DNA from: Chitinophagales bacterium
GTDB taxonomy: Bacteria; Bacteroidota; Bacteroidia; Chitinophagales; Chitinophagaceae
Direction of reading: 5' to 3'
Assembly: GCA_017303835.1 (NCBI GenBank)
Contig: JAFLBI010000001.1
Location: 930,001 to 994,000, forward strand
Length of the DNA: 64,000 nucleotides
Of the stretch, positions 51,531 through 60,823 are shown in pieces; within the stretch, counting starts at the first letter, position 1, and every line of letters begins with the position of its first letter. Both the position numbers and the translations under genes were made by a program. Below the pieces are notes generated by a model, which did not search any database, was not told where the DNA came from, and saw only the letters and a program-made list of their open reading frames with translations.

Positions 51531-51974
51531 ATGGCAGCGAAAGAAATGCTCAACAGACAGGCCCGGTTTAACTACCACATAGAAGATAAATATGTGGCGG
51601 GCATTGTATTGCTGGGTACTGAAGTGAAATCCATCCGTGATGGCAAAGTGAGTTTCAACGATGCATTCTGTTTGTTTGATGATGGTGAGCTCTGGATTCG
51701 TGGCTTGTACATTGCTGAATACACACATGGTACCGTGAACAACCATATTGCAGTGCACGACAGAAAACTCCTGCTTACCAAAAGAGAATTGAAAAGACTG
51801 CAAGCTGCATTAAAAGAAAAAGGCTTAACGATTGTACCACTGCGTGTTTTTTTCAACGAGAAGAATTTGGCTAAAGTTGAAATTGGTTTGGGTAAGGGTA
51901 AGAAACTGCACGACAAACGTGAGACCATCAAATCAAGAGATACCGAAAGAGAAATCAAACGTTACCTGAAATAA
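51531..51974 (+). CDS. smpB: SsrA-binding protein SmpB
   Basis: This 147-residue protein binds tmRNA and rescues stalled ribosomes. Motifs: NRQARFNYHIEDKYVAGIVLLGTEVKSIR (quoted in parts: YHIEDKYVAGI, GTEVKSIR), VNNHIAVHDRKLLL and the C-terminal basic KGKKLHDKRETIKSRDTER (in parts). Start ATG 51531 follows a T-run. tmRNA itself is not in the window. Its stop abuts the convergent membrane gene's stop with no gap. Confidence 0.96.
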   Translation: MAAKEMLNRQARFNYHIEDKYVAGIVLLGTEVKSIRDGKVSFNDAFCLFDDGELWIRGLYIAEYTHGTVNNHIAVHDRKLLLTKRELKRLQAALKEKGLTIVPLRVFFNEKNLAKVEIGLGKGKKLHDKRETIKSRDTEREIKRYLK

Positions 51975-52394
51975 TCAGGCATCGTACTTGGGCTTGTCTT
52001 CTTCTTGCCAGCTCAATTGTTCCATCAAGGATTCCGGTGTAGGCTGATTGGTAACTGATACTGCAATCAAAAACATGGCTCCCAGCAAAACCAGTGAGCC
52101 CAGCAATTCATCCCACTTAAACCAATAACCCCAAAGCCTGTACACGCTTGCTTTTTCTGGTGTACCTGTCTCAAAAATTACGGTCAGTTTTTCGCCTTGT
52201 GTTGGATAGATTAATGGATATCGTGCATCCACCGCATAGGTTTTGCTATTGTGTACATACACCGCATAAGGAATGGCATTGCGCAATTCAATGATAGCAG
52301 GAGATTGTTCTCCATCCAGATAGTCGGGCTGCCGGGAGAATAAGAGATAACACCCAAAACAGACAATGTATAAAGTGAGTAGCAGGGAACGCAT
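51975..52394 (-). CDS. Small membrane protein, two helices, unknown
   Basis: This 139-residue protein has an N-terminal helix ([19 protein letters not shown]) and a second near residues 92-116, with an intervening soluble stretch. It resembles DUF3592-type proteins in layout, but the match is weak. It overlaps lipA by one base (TAATG on the minus strand), so it is co-translated after lipA. Confidence 0.65.
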   Translation of the reverse strand: MRSLLLTLYIVCFGCYLLFSRQPDYLDGEQSPAIIELRNAIPYAVYVHNSKTYAVDARYPLIYPTQGEKLTVIFETGTPEKASVYRLWGYWFKWDELLGSLVLLGAMFLIAVSVTNQPTPESLMEQLSWQEEDKPKYDA

Positions 52395-53329
52395 TACACA
52401 GTTTGTAATGCCTGTTCTTCCAGCCATTTGTTTCTGCCATAGCCTGGAATCACATGCTTCTCGCTGTGGTATGAAGAACGTACGAGTGGACCACTCTCCA
52501 CATAATCGAATCCAAGTTCGTAACCGATAGCACGCAGTTCTGCAAACTCATCAGGATGTACAAAACGATGTACGGGCAAATGCTTTTTCGTTGGTTGCAA
52601 GTATTGACCGAGTGTTAAAACATCTACGTTTACACCTCTCAAGTCTTGCATGGATTGAATTACTTCTTCCTTGGTTTCACCTAAACCCAACATGATACCG
52701 GTTTTGGTACGCATACCGCCTTCTTTCAGCATACGCAATACTTCCAGGCTTCTGCGATACTTGGCCTGGATACGCACTTGTCTGGTGAGGCGTTCAACCG
52801 TTTCCATATTATGGCTCACTACTTCCGGTGCAGCATCAATGATGCGTTGCACCTGATCAGCATTGCCTTTAAAATCGGGAATCAGGGTTTCCAGCGTAGT
52901 CTCAGGATTCAACTGCTTGATGGCTTTGATGGTATTGTACCAAATAATGGAACCACCGTCTTTCAATTCATCACGGTCTACAGAAGTTACTACAGCATGC
53001 TTTACACGCATCAAGTGAATAGCTTCAGCTACGCGTTGTGGTTCATCCCAATCCACGGCTTCCGGTCTGCCGGTAGCCACAGCACAGAATCCGCAGCTGC
53101 GGGTACACACATTACCCAAGATCATGAAGGTTGCTGTGCCTTCGCCCCAGCATTCGCCCATATTGGGACAATTGCCGCTTTCGCAAATAGTATGGAGTTT
53201 ATGGGTATCTACAAGACCGCGTACATGTTTGTAGCTTTCGCCGATAGGCAATTTCACTCTCAACCAGCTGGGCTTTTTTACCCTGCTGTTCTCTTCCTGA
53301 ATAGCACTAATTACCGGTAATTCCTGCAT
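52394..53329 (-). CDS. lipA: Lipoyl synthase
   Basis: This 311-residue radical-SAM enzyme inserts sulfur into octanoyl chains on lipoyl proteins. It has the auxiliary cluster [12 protein letters not shown], the radical [11 protein letters not shown], and the C-terminal RSSYHSE. ATG at 53329 ([14 protein letters not shown]) is used; a longer frame from 53416 overlaps the upstream gene. Downstream membrane gene follows in the same transcript. Confidence 0.97.
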   Translation of the reverse strand: MQELPVISAIQEENSRVKKPSWLRVKLPIGESYKHVRGLVDTHKLHTICESGNCPNMGECWGEGTATFMILGNVCTRSCGFCAVATGRPEAVDWDEPQRVAEAIHLMRVKHAVVTSVDRDELKDGGSIIWYNTIKAIKQLNPETTLETLIPDFKGNADQVQRIIDAAPEVVSHNMETVERLTRQVRIQAKYRRSLEVLRMLKEGGMRTKTGIMLGLGETKEEVIQSMQDLRGVNVDVLTLGQYLQPTKKHLPVHRFVHPDEFAELRAIGYELGFDYVESGPLVRSSYHSEKHVIPGYGRNKWLEEQALQTV

Positions 53330-53399
53330 CCTGCTAAATTGATGGTTACAAAGCTGATAACAAGCCCGCGTATGAAAGGTTGCGGGCCGGGCAAAAGTA

Positions 53400-54218
53400 C
53401 TATTTTCTTCTGCCAAACAGCACGTTTACATAAGCCCCCCAGAATAACTTCTTATCCTCCTGCAGGAGCATCTGCTTGATGGGTTGGCTATAATATTCAG
53501 CCCTTAAACCTACTTCCAGGGCAGAAACAGTTTCATTGAAACGACCATAATCAAATCGAACGCCGGCTTTCAGGTGACCACCGGGCTGAAATTTCGACTC
53601 ACCTACGCCTTTAAAAATACCGGCACTACCCAGAATGCTGTTTGCATCCAGGAATTCGGCATCATTGGTATTGTCGTATTTAATTTGTTTGGATTGTCCA
53701 CTCAAAGGATCTTCCACTTCAATGTAATATGGTTTCAGGATAGCAGCAGAAAGTCCGCCCCCATACACTGCAGAAACAGCCACACCATTCTTATTTCCCT
53801 TGCCACCAATCAATCGCTGCTGACCAAAACCGAGTTTCAGGTAGAAGAAATTATTGACTTTGCCATAGATAAATGGATTGCCAATGATAAAGCCGGGTAG
53901 TACCACTTGACCCACGGTTAATTTTTCTTCTTTTTTATGCCTGCGCTCACCAAACTCTAACCACCACAAATTAGTTTTGGTAACCGTTTTGTATTTGCCC
54001 TTTTCATACATAATGCCATAGCCGTCTGTATTGAAGCGGATACCAAAAATGCCTTGCTTATTGTAAATCAGTGCGCCCTCTTCTTCTTGTTTGATGAGTT
54101 GATTGATGCGTTCACGACGCTCCATTTTCTTCAACTCTTTTGCACTCAGCTCACGGCGCTGTGCCGATACCTGAAGAGATGCTACTAAAAGGATGACAAA
54201 TCCGATCTTTCTGATCAT
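53400..54218 (-). CDS. Outer-membrane-like protein, unknown
   Basis: This 272-residue protein has a signal peptide ([20 protein letters not shown]) and a Lys/Glu-rich stretch, then a beta-strand-rich body ending in [15 protein letters not shown], compatible with a small beta-barrel. No named family recognised. ATG at 54218 is chosen at the signal peptide. It is divergent from osmC by 40 bp. Confidence 0.75.
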   Translation of the reverse strand: MIRKIGFVILLVASLQVSAQRRELSAKELKKMERRERINQLIKQEEEGALIYNKQGIFGIRFNTDGYGIMYEKGKYKTVTKTNLWWLEFGERRHKKEEKLTVGQVVLPGFIIGNPFIYGKVNNFFYLKLGFGQQRLIGGKGNKNGVAVSAVYGGGLSAAILKPYYIEVEDPLSGQSKQIKYDNTNDAEFLDANSILGSAGIFKGVGESKFQPGGHLKAGVRFDYGRFNETVSALEVGLRAEYYSQPIKQMLLQEDKKLFWGAYVNVLFGRRK

Positions 54219-54246
54219 AGATTGAGGTGATGCTTGTAAATTTAGA

Positions 54247-54254
54247 CAAAAATA
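54247..54254 (-). promoter_or_regulatory. Candidate -7 box of the barrel gene
   Basis: The minus strand reads TATTTTTG, an exact -7 match, about 28 bp before the start at 54218, in the 40-bp divergent region with osmC. The plus strand also has TAAATTTA (near 54236), a weak box for osmC. Confidence 0.45.
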
Positions 54255-54258
54255 GCGC

Positions 54259-54666
54259 ATGACTGCTGAGATAATTTATAAAGGAAACTTAAGAACACAG
54301 GCCACACATCTGCAAAGCGGCACCAGTATTGAAACCGATGCACCAACCGACAACCAGGGCAAGGGCGAACGCTTCTCACCTACTGATTTAGTGGCTACAG
54401 CATATGGCACTTGTATGATCACCACCATGGCCATTCGCGCTGCAGACATGCAACTGAATTTCGACAATACCCGTATTGAGATCACCAAGATCATGAGCAG
54501 TGACGCACCACGCCGAATTTCCGGTATCAAATGCCATCTTTATTTCTCACCCACATTTGAAGCAAGTGAAGAACAAAAAGAGCAATTGATACGTATCGCG
54601 CGTTCATGCCCGGTGGAAAAAAGCCTGCATCCGGATATTCAATTGGATGTTGCTTTTCATTGGTGA
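54259..54666 (+). CDS. OsmC family peroxiredoxin-like protein
   Basis: This 135-residue protein is an OsmC/Ohr-type fold that reduces organic peroxides. Motifs: GERFSPTDLVATAYGTCMITTMAIRA with one cysteine, and C in ARSCPVEKSLHPD as the second catalytic-type cysteine. The pattern fits OsmC/YhfA-like members. Monocistronic. Confidence 0.9.
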   Translation: MTAEIIYKGNLRTQATHLQSGTSIETDAPTDNQGKGERFSPTDLVATAYGTCMITTMAIRAADMQLNFDNTRIEITKIMSSDAPRRISGIKCHLYFSPTFEASEEQKEQLIRIARSCPVEKSLHPDIQLDVAFHW

Positions 54667-54702
54667 GATACGAATGGCAGCTGATTCGCTGCCATTGATT
54701 TG

Positions 54703-55983
54703 TTAATTCCTGTCAGGATTACGGTTCAGAATGGCGTGCCCCAGCGCGCAATCCAAACAGCGCTTTTGATTGCAGTATTGCTTGCGCAATTCCAGCATGG
54801 CTTGGGTATCGCCTGCATGCTGCATCTTCACGCCTAATTGCTTCCAGAAGCGGATTTCTTTATTTGCCTCAGCCGGTAACTGCATCAGGAAATCAATCGC
54901 TTTTTCAATGGTTGTAGCGTCCTGCATAACCTGACCATAGCAAAACAAAACAGGAATAACAGTATTGATACAAATATTTTCAATCATGTCTGCACCTAGT
55001 TTCTTGACAGTATAAGCACTCATTTCATCAAACCGGTAATGCGCCGACCAATAATCAGCCGCTTGCACGGTAAACAAGGATTGCATTTCCTGCACTGATT
55101 GCAGCGCTAAAAGCTTACTGAATAAATTCGGGTGTTGATGCAATAAAGCTGCCAACTGCGCAAGTCGTATGGTAGGAAAAGCTGCAGGCCGCATTCGCAG
55201 AAAAACAGGATAGGCAGACACTGGAACCAAATGATATTTTGCTTTTAAGAAATGGTATTGCTCTTGTAACGACATAGGATATGCATCTGCGAACTGCTGA
55301 TCCAATAAATGTGCCTGCCCCATTAACATAGCTTCCAAGAGCATAGGATCATGTCTGTTTCTTGCAATCAATAAGTATGGTAGCGATTCAGCAATTGCCT
55401 CGAACAAACCTGCATTTGCCTTCAATCCAAAATTAGCTGCAAGCATTCGCCAGAGTAATTCATCCCAATGATACACATCAGGCAGTTTTGTCCTGAATGA
55501 GGCTGTTTTTCTGATCAGCCTTTCACCAATCAATCTATCCTTCCAGGACTGCATGATGAGTGGAGCAATATCTTTCCATGCAGCACCGCATGGCACGGTT
55601 TCAGGAGAGTGCATCCAGGATTGGTATTGTTCAAGCAGGATACCTGAAATTCGAGAAGACAAATCCAAAACGGGTATGGATGCACCGTTGGCTGTGTGTA
55701 CTTGAGCATTGTGATGCAAGACTACATGGAGTATCACATTGTTGTACTGCTGATCATGCTGATGTTGGTGTTGCAACCAATCACTGGCGTGCAGGTGTAA
55801 TTCAATATTGCCCACAAACTGGGTTGTGCCAATGGTAATTTTCGCCAGTAAAAAATCTGGCCCCTGATCAAAATTCCAATGCCCGGGAAATTGAATACTA
55901 AGCGGTTCTCCCTGCTCAGTAGTTAAATTACGATTGTTAAATAGCTGGTTTTTCCAGATATACTGGAGTAATTGTTCAGTCAT
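54703..55983 (-). CDS. DUF2851 family protein
   Basis: This 426-residue protein matches DUF2851: FPGHWNFDQGPDFLLAKITIG, VGNIELHLHASDWLQHQHQHDQQYNNVILHVV near the start. The family is common in Bacteroidota; function unknown. C-terminal cysteines (CNQKRCLDCALG) may bind metal. The ATG at 55983 is chosen. Maf follows upstream on the same strand (about 46 bp). Confidence 0.88.
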   Translation of the reverse strand: MTEQLLQYIWKNQLFNNRNLTTEQGEPLSIQFPGHWNFDQGPDFLLAKITIGTTQFVGNIELHLHASDWLQHQHQHDQQYNNVILHVVLHHNAQVHTANGASIPVLDLSSRISGILLEQYQSWMHSPETVPCGAAWKDIAPLIMQSWKDRLIGERLIRKTASFRTKLPDVYHWDELLWRMLAANFGLKANAGLFEAIAESLPYLLIARNRHDPMLLEAMLMGQAHLLDQQFADAYPMSLQEQYHFLKAKYHLVPVSAYPVFLRMRPAAFPTIRLAQLAALLHQHPNLFSKLLALQSVQEMQSLFTVQAADYWSAHYRFDEMSAYTVKKLGADMIENICINTVIPVLFCYGQVMQDATTIEKAIDFLMQLPAEANKEIRFWKQLGVKMQHAGDTQAMLELRKQYCNQKRCLDCALGHAILNRNPDRN

Positions 55984-56029
55984 GGTGATGTATTTATGCA
56001 AATACTTCACCGGGGGTTAATGCTACAAA

Positions 56030-56623
56030 TTACTGAAACCGTTTCAATTCTTGTAATACCCTGCTTACAGGTAAGCCCATCACATTATAAAAATCACCGT
56101 GAATTTTTTTGATGCCCGCAACACCAATCCATTCCTGGATGGCATAAGCACCGGCTTTATCGTAAGGCTGATATTTGTCTACATAGAAAGCAATTTCTTC
56201 TTCTGTGATCTCGTGAAAACTCACTTCTGTGGTATCTGCAAAAGCAACACGGGTCTCTCCTTTCAATAAAACCACCCCAGTAATCACCTGATGGGTATTA
56301 CCGGATAAAGCTTGCAAAGTGGCAATGGCTTCATTCCGATTGGCTGGCTTTCCAATGATGGTATTGCCAAGCACCACCACGGTATCCGCAGCAAGAATAA
56401 TACTGTCTTTATACACCCCATGAAAAGCTGTTTGCACATGCTGCTGCACGGTTATCGCTTTATTGTGTGCAATATGCACCGGCACTTCAGGTATGGTTAA
56501 ATCAGCTGGATAATCTTCTGCTGTTTCTTTGACAATTACTTCAAAAGATACTTCAGCCCATTCGAGTAAGGTTTTTCTTCTGGGCGATTGTGAAGCAAGA
56601 ATAATGGATGGATATTGCGGCAT
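56030..56623 (-). CDS. maf: Maf family nucleotide pyrophosphatase
   Basis: This 197-residue enzyme hydrolyses noncanonical or canonical nucleoside triphosphates. Motifs: LASQSPRRKTLL at the start, ILAADTVVVLGNTIIGKP near residue 70-90, and KAGAYAIQEW near the end. Its last base start overlaps the UbiA gene's stop (shared base 56623), so they are coupled. Confidence 0.94.
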   Translation of the reverse strand: MPQYPSIILASQSPRRKTLLEWAEVSFEVIVKETAEDYPADLTIPEVPVHIAHNKAITVQQHVQTAFHGVYKDSIILAADTVVVLGNTIIGKPANRNEAIATLQALSGNTHQVITGVVLLKGETRVAFADTTEVSFHEITEEEIAFYVDKYQPYDKAGAYAIQEWIGVAGIKKIHGDFYNVMGLPVSRVLQELKRFQ

Positions 56624-57567
56624 CAGAGATAAAAATAAAAAAAGATCATAGATAGAATACCCGTCAACATCACCAGTTTAATCATGGTGCTGAGGCGATG
56701 AAATTCAGCAGGCGACTGTGCAGGATACATTTTTTTTAAGACCATCAGTAGCGGCACCACAATAGCTGCAACACAATACAATGCACTGATCCACCACTGG
56801 AATTGAGATACGACATACACTTGCAAGACTACAAGTACTGCCATCAACACAATGATCCAAACCGCTACAAATACTTTGGTGGCATTCATCCCCCAGGCAA
56901 TGGGCATGGTTTTGCAACCGTGTCTGCGATCGCCTTCCCGATCTTCCATATCCTTCACCACTTCGCGGATCAAAGAGATGATGAATGCAAAGCCGGCATA
57001 CAACACACCTAGTCTGAATATTTTCCGGTGCGCTTCCTGAATGGCTTCAGGCTCTGTGCGAATAGAATGCATTTCCGCCAATGCCAATACCAGTATCACC
57101 CAGGCGGTGAGTAAAGAAATCAGCAGATTACCCGAGAGTAATTGCTTTTTCAAACTCATGGAATAGATAAACAGTAATACAATGCAAGCAGCATTGGCAA
57201 TGGCCAACCAATAGCTATCAAGTTTGATAGACACATAGCCACTTAACAATAAACCAATCAAGCTCAAGAGCAGGTGCCAGAGTATTACCCATCGTCTATT
57301 GATGATTTTCTCTACCACCAACTTATCCGGTTTATTCACCAGATCTATGTTCAGGTCAAAATAATCGTTGATGATATAACCTGCTGCAGCAATGAATACT
57401 GATGCAGCAATTAACCAAATCAGCATGGTCGTATTTACAGTAGCCACACCACCAGCAGCCTGCATCACCGGCAATAAAATACAGAAGTAAAACATTGCCT
57501 GTGTAATGGCAATGAAAACAAGGTTGGGCCAGCGAATCAATTGTAAAAATGCAAGTGGTAAACGCAC
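56623..57567 (-). CDS. UbiA family prenyltransferase
   Basis: This 314-residue membrane enzyme transfers prenyl groups. The two aspartate motifs are clear: NDYFDLNIDLVNKPDK (about 68-83) and DMEDREGDRRHGCKTMP (about 205-221). About eight or nine membrane helices. Close relatives are labelled geranylgeranylglycerol-phosphate geranylgeranyltransferase; the true substrate here is unproven. It shares its last base with the maf start. Confidence 0.88.
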   Translation of the reverse strand: MRLPLAFLQLIRWPNLVFIAITQAMFYFCILLPVMQAAGGVATVNTTMLIWLIAASVFIAAAGYIINDYFDLNIDLVNKPDKLVVEKIINRRWVILWHLLLSLIGLLLSGYVSIKLDSYWLAIANAACIVLLFIYSMSLKKQLLSGNLLISLLTAWVILVLALAEMHSIRTEPEAIQEAHRKIFRLGVLYAGFAFIISLIREVVKDMEDREGDRRHGCKTMPIAWGMNATKVFVAVWIIVLMAVLVVLQVYVVSQFQWWISALYCVAAIVVPLLMVLKKMYPAQSPAEFHRLSTMIKLVMLTGILSMIFFYFYL

Positions 57568-57576
57568 GGCAATAAT

Positions 57577-58101
57577 TTATGCTGATGTAACAGTGGTTTC
57601 TTCGCCCCAATGTCCGCGAATGCGCAGTACCTTCTCAATCACATCCCGCACACAACCTCTTCCGCCAGCGATAGGAGAAATGTATTGAGCAGCTTCTAAC
57701 GCATCTACTGTAGCATCTGCCGGACAAGCAGCAATACCCGCCATACGCATGATGGGAATATCAGGCACATCGTCGCCCATACACAAAATGGCTTCGGACT
57801 TTGTACCCGTCTTTTGCATAAACGCATTCAACACAGCTGCTTTGTCGCGAATATTTAGGTGAATTTCTTGTATGCCGAGTCGCTCAAATCTCTCACTCAC
57901 TTCAGGAGCATTGCCTCCGGTGATGATGAGTACATGATAGCCTTTCTTTACAGCTAATTGCAACGCATAGCCATCCTTGGTATGCATGCTGCGTGCAAAC
58001 ACACCATTGGGCAGCACCACCAATGATCCATCGGTGAGTACGCCATCCATGTCGAATACAAACGTGGTGATTTTGCCAAAAGCTTCGCCCAAATGATTCA
58101 T
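57577..58101 (-). CDS. kdsC: KdsC-type HAD phosphatase
   Basis: This 174-residue HAD enzyme (no cap) fits 3-deoxy-D-manno-octulosonate 8-phosphate phosphatase for LPS core: VFDMDGVLTDGS (nucleophile D), LIITGG, and CMGDDVPDIPIM. The length is family-typical. It precedes the UbiA gene by nine bases on the same strand. Confidence 0.88.
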   Translation of the reverse strand: MNHLGEAFGKITTFVFDMDGVLTDGSLVVLPNGVFARSMHTKDGYALQLAVKKGYHVLIITGGNAPEVSERFERLGIQEIHLNIRDKAAVLNAFMQKTGTKSEAILCMGDDVPDIPIMRMAGIAACPADATVDALEAAQYISPIAGGRGCVRDVIEKVLRIRGHWGEETTVTSA

Positions 58102-58137
58102 GCAGGCAATTTACGGCATGGGGCGCAAAGCCCATGC

Positions 58138-58377
58138 TTATTTCTGATTATCGCGCCATTCGTACACCCAACTGCTCTGGATCATTTCCAGATGGCCTTC
58201 GTTACTTTCTTCACGCTTACCCACAAAACCGGGCAGGGTTAATACCCACTCCAGCAAATCGGTAAAGCGCACACGATAGATTTTGGCTTCGGTAAATTCA
58301 TCGCCGAACTTCTCATAAAGTTTCAGGGCAATGTCTTCATAATCGTTCCAGTGAATGGGTGGTTCAAACTGTGCCAT
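58138..58377 (-). CDS. IscX-like protein
   Basis: This 79-residue acidic protein matches IscX: IHWNDYEDIALKLYEKFGDE at the start and LLEWVLTLPGF. IscX modulates iron-sulfur assembly with IscS. ATG at 58377 is chosen (10 bp from the ferredoxin stop); a GTG at 58395 would overlap. It pairs with ferredoxin in this run. Confidence 0.88.
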   Translation of the reverse strand: MAQFEPPIHWNDYEDIALKLYEKFGDEFTEAKIYRVRFTDLLEWVLTLPGFVGKREESNEGHLEMIQSSWVYEWRDNQK

Positions 58378-58387
58378 AGTATCTTTT

Positions 58388-58723
58388 TTATTCACCCAAG
58401 AACTGGGTCTGATCAGGTAATGTAATATGAATACTGCCGCTGCCTTCTTGTAAAACGCACTGACAGCCGAGGCGACTGTTCAGTCTTGGATTCACGGCGC
58501 GGTCGATAAAATCTTCTTCCTTATCGGTGATTTCGGCCAGGTGCTCCTCGCCTTTTTCTACATATAAATGACAGGTACTGCAGGCACAAACTGCACCGCA
58601 GTTGTGGTGGAGTTCAATACCATTGTCCAGACAGATTTCCAACAAACTATCTCCTGGTGCTACTTGCTCCAGCGTAACCGGCTCCAATCCTTTTTGCTCG
58701 AAATTTACATGTATCGTATACAT
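58388..58723 (-). CDS. 2Fe-2S ferredoxin (adrenodoxin-type)
   Basis: This 111-residue electron carrier has the ISC-type ferredoxin cysteines in CGAVCACSTC and the fourth cysteine within GCQC. Acidic helix (EKGEEHLAEITDKEEDF) is the interaction helix. Likely works with iron-sulfur assembly. ATG at 58723 follows a GTG at 58726. TAATTTCG in the minus-strand leader is a near -7 box. Confidence 0.92.
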   Translation of the reverse strand: MYTIHVNFEQKGLEPVTLEQVAPGDSLLEICLDNGIELHHNCGAVCACSTCHLYVEKGEEHLAEITDKEEDFIDRAVNPRLNSRLGCQCVLQEGSGSIHITLPDQTQFLGE

Positions 58724-59033
58724 CACAGATTCGTTTTGGCGTGCGAAATTATCTGAATTTGGGGCTTGTTCCCAAAGAACCGCCTGCTTTTAACCTACGA
58801 AATGAGGAAAAGTTCTATTTCCGCACATCTAAGCGCGATTTTTTGTAATCAAGCGCTTATTTTCTGCACAAAATTGGAAACTTAGTTTTTTGGGGAATTC
58901 TTGTCAGATTCAAAAAGAATCCTAAATTGCTTTGTCTTAAATCAATCAGCATAGCTGTTAGGACCACAAACAAGTTTTTTTCGGTTGCTTGCTCATAACT
59001 CCCCGCCTGGTTCGTCCGGCGGGGACATTTTTT
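58724..59033 (+). ncRNA. Possible small RNA region with two hairpins
   Basis: This 310-bp gap has no ORF. On the plus strand it holds a hairpin (58830-58859: TAAGCGC...GCGCTTA with GATT/AATC inner pairing) followed by TTTT, and a strong terminator (59001-59024: CCCCGCC...GGCGGGG) followed by eight T's at 59028-59035. No plus-strand gene ends here, so the terminator suggests an unannotated short transcript. TAGTTTTT near 58883 is a near -7 box. The minus-strand ferredoxin promoter also lies here. Confidence 0.3.
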
Positions 59034-59810
59034 TTATAGCTTTTTACCAGGATGATAGGTATTGAGAATCTGCTGGCTCATGTACGCATATACTTCCTGC
59101 AGCGCAGGATCATCTGTCAATAACTGCAATTGCTCTTGCAATTTGGCAATATCTCCCCTGAATGCCGGACCAGCCTGTTGTGCCGATGGCGCATGCTGTT
59201 GTAAGCCTTTGAGCATATTGTCCAGAATACCCAATAAAAAATGCGGATCGATATCATGCGCTGCTGCATGTTGCCAAACCAGGTGCAATAAGTGATTGCT
59301 GAAATTCACCGCCGTTGCAGTTAACAAATGCATGCGACTTCTTTTTGCATCATCAGCATATAATGTTTTTGTTGAGAGCGCCGCAGCCAACACTTCCAAT
59401 TGCTGCAAAGCTTTGGCATTATTTGCATCTACTACAACCGGAAATGCATCGGGTAAATTTTGTCCTTTTCGAATCATGTGCACAGGCCAAAGCACGCCAT
59501 AGTGATTGCTGCATTGCAACAAAACATCTTTAGGTACTGCACCGCCGCAATGAAACACCAATTTGTCCTGAACCTGTAATTGTTGAGCAACAGCAGTAAT
59601 TGCCGGATCTGCAACCGCAATCATATAGGCATCTGCATCTTTTGGTAAGGCAGCAATTGAATCATAAGCAGTTGCTTGCAAACTTGTCGCAAGCTCCTTT
59701 GCTGCAGCGGCATTCCTTCCCCACACACCAAGAATACTATGGCCTTTTGCTTGAAAAGTTTTGCCCAGCACCGTTGCTACATTTCCTGTACCAAGGATTG
59801 TCAACTGCAT
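59034..59810 (-). CDS. DUF2520/Rossmann-fold oxidoreductase-like protein
   Basis: This 258-residue protein has an N-terminal Rossmann NAD(P)-binding motif (LTILGTGNVATVLGKTF) and a C-terminal helical domain typical of the DUF2520 family related to F420-dependent NADP oxidoreductase/pyrroline-5-carboxylate reductase. Substrate unknown. ATG at 59810 is used; TTG at 59822 would add four residues. Divergent from the hydrolase at 59825 by only 14 bp. Confidence 0.85.
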   Translation of the reverse strand: MQLTILGTGNVATVLGKTFQAKGHSILGVWGRNAAAAKELATSLQATAYDSIAALPKDADAYMIAVADPAITAVAQQLQVQDKLVFHCGGAVPKDVLLQCSNHYGVLWPVHMIRKGQNLPDAFPVVVDANNAKALQQLEVLAAALSTKTLYADDAKRSRMHLLTATAVNFSNHLLHLVWQHAAAHDIDPHFLLGILDNMLKGLQQHAPSAQQAGPAFRGDIAKLQEQLQLLTDDPALQEVYAYMSQQILNTYHPGKKL

Positions 59811-59824
59811 ATCTTTGATCAATT

Positions 59825-60691
59825 ATGTCGATGAAATTAGCACAAAGGTTGGTGATCGGTTATTATAAAACCAAACTCAATACTATTGCATTGGTATCAC
59901 CCGCCAAAGCAGCCGAAGCCGCTTTTCGTTTGTTCTGTACGCCTTATAGCGGCAAGCCCAAAAGAAAACGCCCGGCCATATTTCATCATGGAGAGAAATT
60001 GCAATTCAAAGTTGCCAATCTCCGCATCAATGGTTATCGCTTTACAGCGGAGCAGGGACATGGTAAGAAATTATTGATTGTACATGGTTTCGATAGCTGC
60101 ATGTATAAATTCGATCGATACATTTCACCCGCAAGGCGTGAAGGCTGGGATGTCTATGCATTTGATGCGCCAGGCCATGGCACCAGCGAAGGCAAATACC
60201 TCAACGCAGTTAGCTATAGTGAGATGCTGCTGGAAGCAGAAAAGAACTACGGTCCTTTTGATGGCATTCTGGCGCATTCCATTGGCGGATTGGCTGCCGT
60301 GCTGGCTTGGGAGCAATTGTCAACTGCAGGTCGAAAAATGATCCTCATCGCACCGGCTACAGAAACCACCAGCGCCTTGGATAATTTCTTTTCACTCATC
60401 AAAGTGAACCCCGTTATTCGTACTGAATTGGAAAAACTGATTATTGAATTGGCCCAACAGCCCATCAGCTATTTTTCCATTCGCCGCGCCATCCGAAATA
60501 TTCCCGCCAATATTCTCTGGCTGCATGATGAAGACGACCGTATTTGTCCCTATGCAGACGTGCTGCCCATCCAATCAGACGCCCATCCCAATATCCAGTA
60601 TTACACTACAAAAGGGCTTGGGCATAGCCGCATTTACAAGGAGAATAAAGTGAAAAAAGCCATCCTTGCTTTTTTGACCGAACCGGCCTGA
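59825..60691 (+). CDS. Alpha/beta hydrolase
   Basis: This 288-residue esterase/lipase-like enzyme has the oxyanion region IVHGFDSCMYKF, nucleophile-elbow ILAHSIGGLAAV, the acid WLHDEDDRICPY and catalytic histidine GLGHSRIYK. The N-terminus has a basic stretch (KRLVIGYYKTK-like, no signal peptide). Substrate unknown. The divergent neighbour starts only 14 bp away. Confidence 0.88.
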   Translation: MSMKLAQRLVIGYYKTKLNTIALVSPAKAAEAAFRLFCTPYSGKPKRKRPAIFHHGEKLQFKVANLRINGYRFTAEQGHGKKLLIVHGFDSCMYKFDRYISPARREGWDVYAFDAPGHGTSEGKYLNAVSYSEMLLEAEKNYGPFDGILAHSIGGLAAVLAWEQLSTAGRKMILIAPATETTSALDNFFSLIKVNPVIRTELEKLIIELAQQPISYFSIRRAIRNIPANILWLHDEDDRICPYADVLPIQSDAHPNIQYYTTKGLGHSRIYKENKVKKAILAFLTEPA

Positions 60692-60823
60692 TTTTTTGGA
60701 TTTTCGATGTTTCACCTAATATTGCAGGCGTGAAGCCCTGTTTGCAGTACTATTAATAGAGTATCAGCGCAGCTGTTTCATGATAGGCTATATTTTGTAT
60801 AAGAGATTAATTATCAAGCACTC

